Source of the DNA: Pseudomonas sp. | GTDB lineage: Bacteria > Pseudomonadota > Gammaproteobacteria > Pseudomonadales > Pseudomonadaceae | Direction of reading: 5' to 3' | Assembly: GCF_017744435.1 (NCBI RefSeq) | Contig: NZ_JAGIBG010000016.1 | Location: forward strand, 34,607 to 98,606 | Length of the DNA stretch: 64,000 nucleotides | In this document: piece by piece, positions 59,263 through 64,000 of the stretch | How positions within the stretch are numbered: position 1 is the stretch's first letter | How the letters are laid out: each line of letters begins with the position of its first letter | Position numbers and translations under genes: made by a program | Notes under the pieces: model-generated | What the model was told of the DNA's origin: nothing | The model's input: only the letters and a program-made list of their open reading frames with translations | The model's database searches: none

Positions 59263-59381
59263 GGGGGCTGCTTTGCAGCCCATCGCAGGCAAGCCAGCTC
59301 CCACAGGGACCGCGCGATGCCTGACCCAGCGCAGTCCCTGTGGGAGCTGGCTTGCCTGCGATGGGCCGCAAAGCGGCCCCC
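59263..59381. repeat. Paired REP element, 46 of 48 arm bases matching
   Basis: 59263-59310 and 59334-59381 are reverse complements except at two positions near the outer ends. The core is GTGGGAGCTGGCTTGCCTGC, another REP subtype. It lies just after the DAO stop, ahead of the GlxA-type regulator. Confidence 0.85.
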
Positions 59382-59444
59382 ATCCGCTAATTCGACAGGC
59401 ATTTTCTCGTATCATCAGGCCAACCCCTGCGAAGCGAGATCCAC

Positions 59445-60452
59445 GTGTTCAACTTCCTGATCATCGTGTTCCCCTACTTCAACGCCGCCGCCACCACGGC
59501 GTTCGTCGACCCGTTCCGGGCCGCCAACTACCTGAGCGGGGAGAGCCGCTTCCACTGGCAGTTCGCCTCGGTCGAGGGCGGCGGTATCCGCGCGTCCAAC
59601 GGCATGGACCTGTTCACCCAGTCGCTGGCCAGCGTGCGCGACCAGCCTTGGGACCTGGTCGTGGTTTCGTGCAGCTGGGCACCGGAGCAGCACCACAGCG
59701 CCCACCTGCAAGGGGCGCTGCGGGCCTGGGCCAGCAAGGGCTGCATGCTGGCCGGCCTGGACACCGGCACCTTCCTGCTGGCCGAAGCCGGCTTGCTGGC
59801 GGGGCGCCGGGCCACGGCGCACTATGAGCATATCGACGCCTTGCTCGAACTGTACCCGGACGTGACCATCGTCGAGGACCTGTATGTCTTCGACCAGAAC
59901 CGCATCACCTGTTGTGGCGGCGCGGCCTCCACGGATGCGGCGCTGCAGTTGATCCGTAACCTGCAGGGCGAAACCGTGGCCAACGAAGCGGCACGCTACG
60001 TGTTCCACCAGCAGTTCCGCCCTGGCAGCAGCCAGCAGAACCCGGAAGCCCGGCAACCGCTTGGGCACACCATTCCGCTGGCGGTCAGGCAAGCGATCAA
60101 GCTGATGGAGCGGCACCTGGAAGAGGTGATCAGCATCCCCGACCTGTGCGAGCAGGTGGGTATTTCCCAACGGCAGCTCGATCGCCTGTTCCGCCAGGTG
60201 GTGCACAAGAGCCCGGCCTTGTACTACCGCGACATCCGCCTGGACCGGGCGCGTGGCCTGGTGACCCAGACCGACCTGGCGCTGACCAAGGTCGGGGTCG
60301 CGTCGGGCTTCCCCAACCAATCGCATTTCTGCCGCATCTACCGCGAACGCTTCGGCCTGACCCCGCGCCAGGATCGTCAGGAAGGGCGGGTGCCGTTCGA
60401 CTACCGGGCTTGGCCAATGCACCAGCAGGGCAAGCCCGCTGGTCGCCAATAG
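59445..60452 (+). CDS. GlxA/AraC family transcriptional regulator
   Basis: 335-residue regulator. An N-terminal DJ-1/GATase1-like domain (about 1-190, with YFNAAATTAFVDPFRAANYLSG and MLAGLDTGTFLLAEAGLLAGRRATAHYEH) precedes an AraC HTH pair (about 215-320, ISIPDLCEQVGISQRQLDRLFRQ and GFPNQSHFCRIYRERFG). This layout is that of GbdR, CdhR and related regulators of betaine and carnitine catabolism in pseudomonads. GTG start at 59445, with a weak ribosome-binding site. It precedes the Rieske operon and probably activates it. Confidence 0.9.
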   Translation: MFNFLIIVFPYFNAAATTAFVDPFRAANYLSGESRFHWQFASVEGGGIRASNGMDLFTQSLASVRDQPWDLVVVSCSWAPEQHHSAHLQGALRAWASKGCMLAGLDTGTFLLAEAGLLAGRRATAHYEHIDALLELYPDVTIVEDLYVFDQNRITCCGGAASTDAALQLIRNLQGETVANEAARYVFHQQFRPGSSQQNPEARQPLGHTIPLAVRQAIKLMERHLEEVISIPDLCEQVGISQRQLDRLFRQVVHKSPALYYRDIRLDRARGLVTQTDLALTKVGVASGFPNQSHFCRIYRERFGLTPRQDRQEGRVPFDYRAWPMHQQGKPAGRQ

Positions 60453-60596
60453 AGGGCTCATGCCTAAAAACGACAATGGCGAAAACTGAATAAAACACGG
60501 CGTAATTTGCACATTTAATCCCCCCGGCCCGGATCACTATCAACGCCACAGAGCAGGCAAAACCCCATTGCCTGTAACAATAAAAGGGCCGTTGAC

Positions 60597-61739
60597 ATGT
60601 CTGATCTGATCCATCCTCGCCAATTCGAATCGATCAAGCAGGGGTATGACCCGGACCCGCTGCGCTCCCAGTCCCTGCGTGCCGAGGCTTATGTCGACCC
60701 GGAGTGGTTCCGCCTCGATCAGCAGGCCATTCTCGCCAAGAGCTGGCAGTGGGTGTGCCACGTGGAAAAGGTCCGTGAGCCCGGTGCCTATACCACGGTG
60801 GACATCGCCGGTCACCCGATTGCGGTAGTGCGCGACCAGGAAGGCGTGCTGCGTGCCTTCTACAACGTCTGCAAGCATCGCGCTCACCCGGTGCTGCAAG
60901 GTGAAGGCAAGACCCGGCGCATCGTCTGCCCGTACCATTCCTGGTGCTATGGCCTCAACGGCGGGCTGGTCGCCGCGCCCCATGTCGGCGGGCTCAAGGA
61001 CTTCAACAAGGAAGAGATTCACCTGACCCCGGTGCAGGTCGAGGAGTTCTGCGGCTTCGTCTACGTCAACCTCGACCCGCAGGCCACGCCGCTGCGCGAG
61101 CAGTCCGGCGACCTGGCCAAGGAGATCCTGCACTGGGCGCCGGATATCGAGAAACTGACCTTCGCCCACCGCCTGACCTACGAGATCAAGTCCAACTGGA
61201 AGAACGTGGTCGACAACTTCCTCGAGTGCTACCACTGCCCGACCGCGCACAAGGACTTCTGCACCCTGGTCGACATGGACACCTACAAGGTGCAGACCCA
61301 CGGTATCTATTCCAGCCACATGGCTGAAGCCGGCAAGGGCCAGAACTCGGCCTACGACGTGTCCAAGGCCAGCGTGCGCACCCATGCGGTGTGGTGGCTG
61401 TGGCCCAATACCTGCCTGATGCGCTACCCCGGGCGCAGCTCGATGATCGTGCTGAACATCGTGCCCATGGGCCCTGACCGTACCTTCGAGACCTACGACT
61501 TCTTCCTCGAAACCCCTGAACCGGACGACATGGAAAAAGAGGCCATCCGCTACCTGGATGAAGTGCTGCAGGTCGAAGACATCTCGCTGGTGGAGAACGT
61601 CCAGCGCGGCATGCAGACCCCGGCCTTCGACCAGGGCCGGATCGTCACCGACCCGAACGGCTCGGGTAAATCCGAGCATGCCTTGCACCACTTCCATGGC
61701 CTGGTACTGGACGCCTATGCGCGCTGCGTGAAGCCATGA
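60597..61739 (+). CDS. Rieske non-haem iron oxygenase, quaternary-ammonium type (alpha subunit)
   Basis: 380-residue oxygenase component. The Rieske cluster ligands are Cys92-x-His94 and Cys111-x2-His114 (VCKHRAHP, CPYHSW). The mononuclear iron site is in VVDNFLECYHCPTAHKDF (two His) plus the Asp in VEDISLVENVQRG. The layout and the GRIVTDPNGSGKSEHALHHF tail match GbcA, CntA and related enzymes acting on betaines. It needs a reductase partner, and none is in the window. AAAGGG lies about 10 bases before the ATG. It overlaps the SDR gene as ATGA. Confidence 0.88.
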   Translation: MSDLIHPRQFESIKQGYDPDPLRSQSLRAEAYVDPEWFRLDQQAILAKSWQWVCHVEKVREPGAYTTVDIAGHPIAVVRDQEGVLRAFYNVCKHRAHPVLQGEGKTRRIVCPYHSWCYGLNGGLVAAPHVGGLKDFNKEEIHLTPVQVEEFCGFVYVNLDPQATPLREQSGDLAKEILHWAPDIEKLTFAHRLTYEIKSNWKNVVDNFLECYHCPTAHKDFCTLVDMDTYKVQTHGIYSSHMAEAGKGQNSAYDVSKASVRTHAVWWLWPNTCLMRYPGRSSMIVLNIVPMGPDRTFETYDFFLETPEPDDMEKEAIRYLDEVLQVEDISLVENVQRGMQTPAFDQGRIVTDPNGSGKSEHALHHFHGLVLDAYARCVKP

Positions 61740-62491
61740 GCGGCGGCCTGATCGGCAAGGTGGCGCTGGTCACCGGCGCCACCGGCGGCATCGGCCGCGC
61801 GGTGTGCGAGCGCCTGCTCAAGGAAGGGGCGCTGGTCTATGCCGCCGACCTTTCCCAGCAGCATCCGGTGCCGGGGGCGACGGCGCTGCAGCTGAATGTC
61901 GCCGACGAGGCCCAGGTGCAGGCGGCGATGCAGCAGGTGGCACGGGAGCAGGGGCGGCTCGATGTGCTGGTGAACGCCGCCGGTATCGAAGTGGAGCACA
62001 CCATCGAGCACACCAGCCTGGAGGTGTGGAACCGGGTGTTCGCGGTCAACGTCACCGGCACCTTCCTGGTCAGCAAGCACGCCTTGCCGTTGCTGCGCGA
62101 AAGCAGCGGGGCCAGCGTGATCAACTTCGGCTCCTACGACGGCTTCATTGCCGACCCGGGGCTCGCGGCGTACTGCGCCAGCAAAGGCGCGGTGCATGCG
62201 CTGACCCGGGCCATGGCCTGCGACCACGGCCCCGAGGGTATCCGCGTCAATGCGGTGTGCCCCGGCTACATCGACACGCCGATGCTGCGCAGCTTCTTCC
62301 AGGACCACGGTGATATCGCCAGCCTGGAAAGCGCGGTGCGCGATGTGCACCCGACCCGGCGCTACGGCACCCCGGCCGATGTCGCCAACCTCGTGTACTG
62401 GCTGGCCAGTGACGAGGCCCGCTATGCCAGCGGCCAGTTGTGGGTCCTCGATGGCGGCCTGACCGCCCAAGTCCAACAAATGAAACTGTGA
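61736..62491 (+). CDS. Short-chain dehydrogenase/reductase (classical SDR)
   Basis: 251-residue NAD(P)-dependent dehydrogenase. TGATGGIGRAV (cofactor), NAAGIEVEHT, FGSYDGF (Ser) and YCASKGAVHALTRAMA (Tyr, Lys) give a complete classical SDR site; the Asp in YAADLSQ suggests NAD. It starts inside the Rieske stop and ends 8 bases before the BKACE gene. Likely role: oxidising a 3-hydroxy acid to the 3-keto acid used by the next enzyme. Confidence 0.9.
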   Translation: MSGGLIGKVALVTGATGGIGRAVCERLLKEGALVYAADLSQQHPVPGATALQLNVADEAQVQAAMQQVAREQGRLDVLVNAAGIEVEHTIEHTSLEVWNRVFAVNVTGTFLVSKHALPLLRESSGASVINFGSYDGFIADPGLAAYCASKGAVHALTRAMACDHGPEGIRVNAVCPGYIDTPMLRSFFQDHGDIASLESAVRDVHPTRRYGTPADVANLVYWLASDEARYASGQLWVLDGGLTAQVQQMKL

Positions 62492-62499
62492 GCCTCGCC

Positions 62500-63429
62500 A
62501 TGCCAAAATCCGTCATCATCACCTGCGCCACCACCGGTGGCGTGCACACCCCGACCATGTCGGAATACCTGCCGATCACCCCGCAGGAAATCGCCGATTC
62601 TTCCATCGAGGCCGCCGAGGCCGGGGCTTCGATCATCCACCTGCATGCCCGCAACCCCGAGACCGGCAAGCCGGACCCGCGCCCGGAGCTGTTCCAGGAT
62701 TTCATGGGGCAGATCCACCGCCAGAGCGATGCGGTACTGAACGTTTCCACCGGCGGCGGCCTGGGCATGACCCGCGAGGAGCGCCTGCGTGCGGCGCTGG
62801 CGGTGAGCCCGGAGATGGCCTCGCTGAACGTCGGTTCGATGAACTTCGGCATCTTCCCGATGAAGGCCAAGTATTCGAACTGGAAGCATGACTGGGAACC
62901 GGCCTTCCTCGACAGCACCCGCGACTTCATCTTCCGCAACACCTTTGCCGACATCGAATACATCGTCAAGGAGCTGGGCGAAGGCCACGGTACCCGCTTC
63001 GAATTCGAATGCTACGACCTGGGCCACCTGTACAACCTGGCGTGGGTGATCGACCAGGGCTGGGTCAAGCCACCGTTCCTGATCCAGATCGTGTTCGGTG
63101 TGCTGGGGGGCGTGGGCGCCGACCTGGACAACCTGATGCACATGCACACCGTGGCGCAGAAGCTGTTCGGCAAGGATTACGAATGGTCGGTGCTGGCGGC
63201 AGGCAAGAACCAGATGGCCTTTGCCACCCAGGCGGCAATGCTCGGCGGCAACGTGCGGGTCGGCCTGGAAGACAGCCTGTTCATCGGTGCTGGCGAGAAG
63301 GCCAGGAGCAATGCCGAACAGGTGCTGAAGATCCGCTCGATCATCGAAAACCTCGGGCTCAAGGTGGCCACGCCTGCAGAAGCCCGGGCGCGCCTGGGCT
63401 TGAAAGGGCGCGACAAGATCACCTTGTGA
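62500..63429 (+). CDS. BKACE (DUF849) beta-keto acid cleavage enzyme
   Basis: 309-residue zinc-dependent TIM barrel. IIHLHARNP carries the zinc-binding His-x-His, and ITCATTGGVHTPTMSEYLPITPQEIADSSIEAAEAGAS and RVGLEDSLFIGAGE are family blocks with the conserved Glu. BKACE enzymes condense a beta-keto acid with acetyl-CoA to give acetoacetate and a CoA ester; dehydrocarnitine and 3-keto-5-aminohexanoate are known substrates. Here it follows an SDR that could make the keto acid. ATG at 62500, weak ribosome-binding site, coupled to the SDR gene. Confidence 0.9.
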   Translation: MPKSVIITCATTGGVHTPTMSEYLPITPQEIADSSIEAAEAGASIIHLHARNPETGKPDPRPELFQDFMGQIHRQSDAVLNVSTGGGLGMTREERLRAALAVSPEMASLNVGSMNFGIFPMKAKYSNWKHDWEPAFLDSTRDFIFRNTFADIEYIVKELGEGHGTRFEFECYDLGHLYNLAWVIDQGWVKPPFLIQIVFGVLGGVGADLDNLMHMHTVAQKLFGKDYEWSVLAAGKNQMAFATQAAMLGGNVRVGLEDSLFIGAGEKARSNAEQVLKIRSIIENLGLKVATPAEARARLGLKGRDKITL

Positions 63430-63448
63430 TTCGCGATGGGGATACGCC

Positions 63449-64000
63449 ATGCATAACAAAATGTTGATCAACGGCGAGCTCGTCGAGGGCGCCGCTGCGC
63501 CCTTGACTGTCATCGACCCGGCCACCGGGGAAGCGATTGTCAGCGTCGGCCAGGCGGATGACGCTCAGCTGGACTGCGCCGTGCGCAGCGCCCATGAAGC
63601 CTTCGAGTCGTATTCGCAGACCACCCCGGCGCAGCGCGCCGCGCTGCTGCAGGACATTGCCGGGGTCATCGAGGCCCATGCCGAAGAACTGGCCGCACTG
63701 GAAAGCCAGAACGTCGGCAAGCCCTGGCCATCGGCACTCAATGACGAGATGCCGCTGACCCTCGACACCTTCCGTTTCTTTGCCGGTGCAGCCCGCACCC
63801 TGGCCGGTGTCGCGGCGGGCGAGTATGTGGCCGGGCACACCAGCCTGATCCGGCGCGACCCGATCGGCCCGGTGGCGGCCATCGCGCCGTGGAACTACCC
63901 GCTGATGATGGCCGCCTGGAAGCTGGCAGCACCGCTGGCGGCCGGTTGCAGCGTAGTGCTCAAGCCTTCCGAGGTGACCCCGCTGTCGACCTTGCGGCTG
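63449..64000 (+). CDS. Aldehyde dehydrogenase, gamma-aminobutyraldehyde (PatD)-like, 3' end beyond window
   Basis: First 184 codons of an ALDH; no stop before the window end. MHNKMLINGELVEG, RFFAGAARTLAGVAAGEYVAGHTSLIRRDPIGPV and IAPWNYPLMMAAWKLAAPLAAGCSVVLKPSE follow Escherichia coli PatD (YdcW) closely as I recall it, and the trimethylaminobutyraldehyde dehydrogenase group is related. The oxyanion Asn (WNYP) is present; the catalytic Cys would lie downstream. It is 19 bases after the BKACE stop and part of the same operon. Confidence 0.9.
   Translation, partial: MHNKMLINGELVEGAAAPLTVIDPATGEAIVSVGQADDAQLDCAVRSAHEAFESYSQTTPAQRAALLQDIAGVIEAHAEELAALESQNVGKPWPSALNDEMPLTLDTFRFFAGAARTLAGVAAGEYVAGHTSLIRRDPIGPVAAIAPWNYPLMMAAWKLAAPLAAGCSVVLKPSEVTPLSTLRL

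Noticed and set aside
1..64000. CRISPR array, prophage, integron, restriction or toxin-antitoxin system
   Set aside because: No spaced direct repeats, phage structural genes, integrase, methylase or toxin-like pairs were found on reading either strand.

Overview
The window looks like chromosomal DNA of a fluorescent pseudomonad of the Pseudomonas putida group. The basis is the GC-rich coding sequence with strong third-position G/C bias, paired REP elements whose core reads GTGGGAGCGG-N-GCCGCGAA, and a dense set of catabolic and transport genes with LysR, IclR, GntR, MerR and GlxA/AraC-type regulators. This is pattern recognition from the sequence; no database search was run. No rRNA, tRNA, CRISPR array, prophage or intact insertion sequence was seen.

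Layout. (1) 0-6.2 kb: a FadR-type GntR regulator divergent from a complete branched-chain-amino-acid-type ABC importer (binding protein, LivH, LivM, LivG, LivF). (2) 6.3-8.4 kb: a GABA-permease-like amino acid transporter and two small DUF202 membrane proteins. (3) 8.5-22.8 kb: a catabolic region with three paralogous 3-ketosteroid-dehydrogenase-like flavoproteins, two IclR regulators, a Gfo/Idh/MocA oxidoreductase, a xylose-isomerase-like TIM barrel, a quinate/shikimate-dehydrogenase-like protein, a NIPSNAP protein and an ACS-family MFS transporter. Operator-like boxes resembling PcaR/PobR sites recur upstream of several of these genes, and a second palindrome (TGGAACTTGATTCCA type) occurs at two of the promoters. 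I infer oxidation or aromatisation of hydroaromatic (cyclohexane-carboxylate-like) compounds. A short accessory stretch at 13.4-15.6 kb (GNAT, two cupins, a ribD remnant, a possible small RNA) interrupts it. (4) 22.9-31.1 kb: mixed genes (DUF2251, glycine-zipper protein, glutathione transferase, chemoreceptor) and then a less GC-rich accessory stretch with a stand-alone RibD-type deaminase, a MerR/SDR pair with a classic MerR promoter, a nucleotidyltransferase gene broken in a 10-C tract, an XRE regulator and an HD hydrolase.

(5) 31.3-42.4 kb: LysR, a DAO-family oxidase and an orphan polyamine-type binding protein, an efflux MFS, a DUF2790 protein, a creatininase-family enzyme, an ABC exporter, a Kup potassium transporter and two small proteins. 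(6) 42.5-50.4 kb: a minus-strand operon ALDH - M19-like peptidase - BCCT transporter - 577-residue unknown protein - DUF3726 protein - RidA, with a divergent LysR. It probably takes up and degrades a betaine-like compound. (7) 50.4-56.9 kb: YtcJ-type amidohydrolase (-), LysR (+), C45/acyltransferase-like Ntn hydrolase (+), MHS-type MFS (+), a small protein and exonuclease III. The promoters on both sides of the lysR gene share the same motif at the same spacing. (8) 57.0-64.0 kb: DapA-family lyase and DAO oxidase, then a GlxA-type regulator followed by a tight operon of Rieske oxygenase, SDR, BKACE enzyme and an aminobutyraldehyde-type dehydrogenase cut by the window end, suggesting quaternary-amine or aminated hydroxy-acid catabolism.

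The leads most worth following are the shared IclR boxes tying together the three KstD-like clusters, the betaine-type operon with an M19 protein that lacks canonical metal ligands beside a large unknown protein, and the Rieske-SDR-BKACE-ALDH operon.
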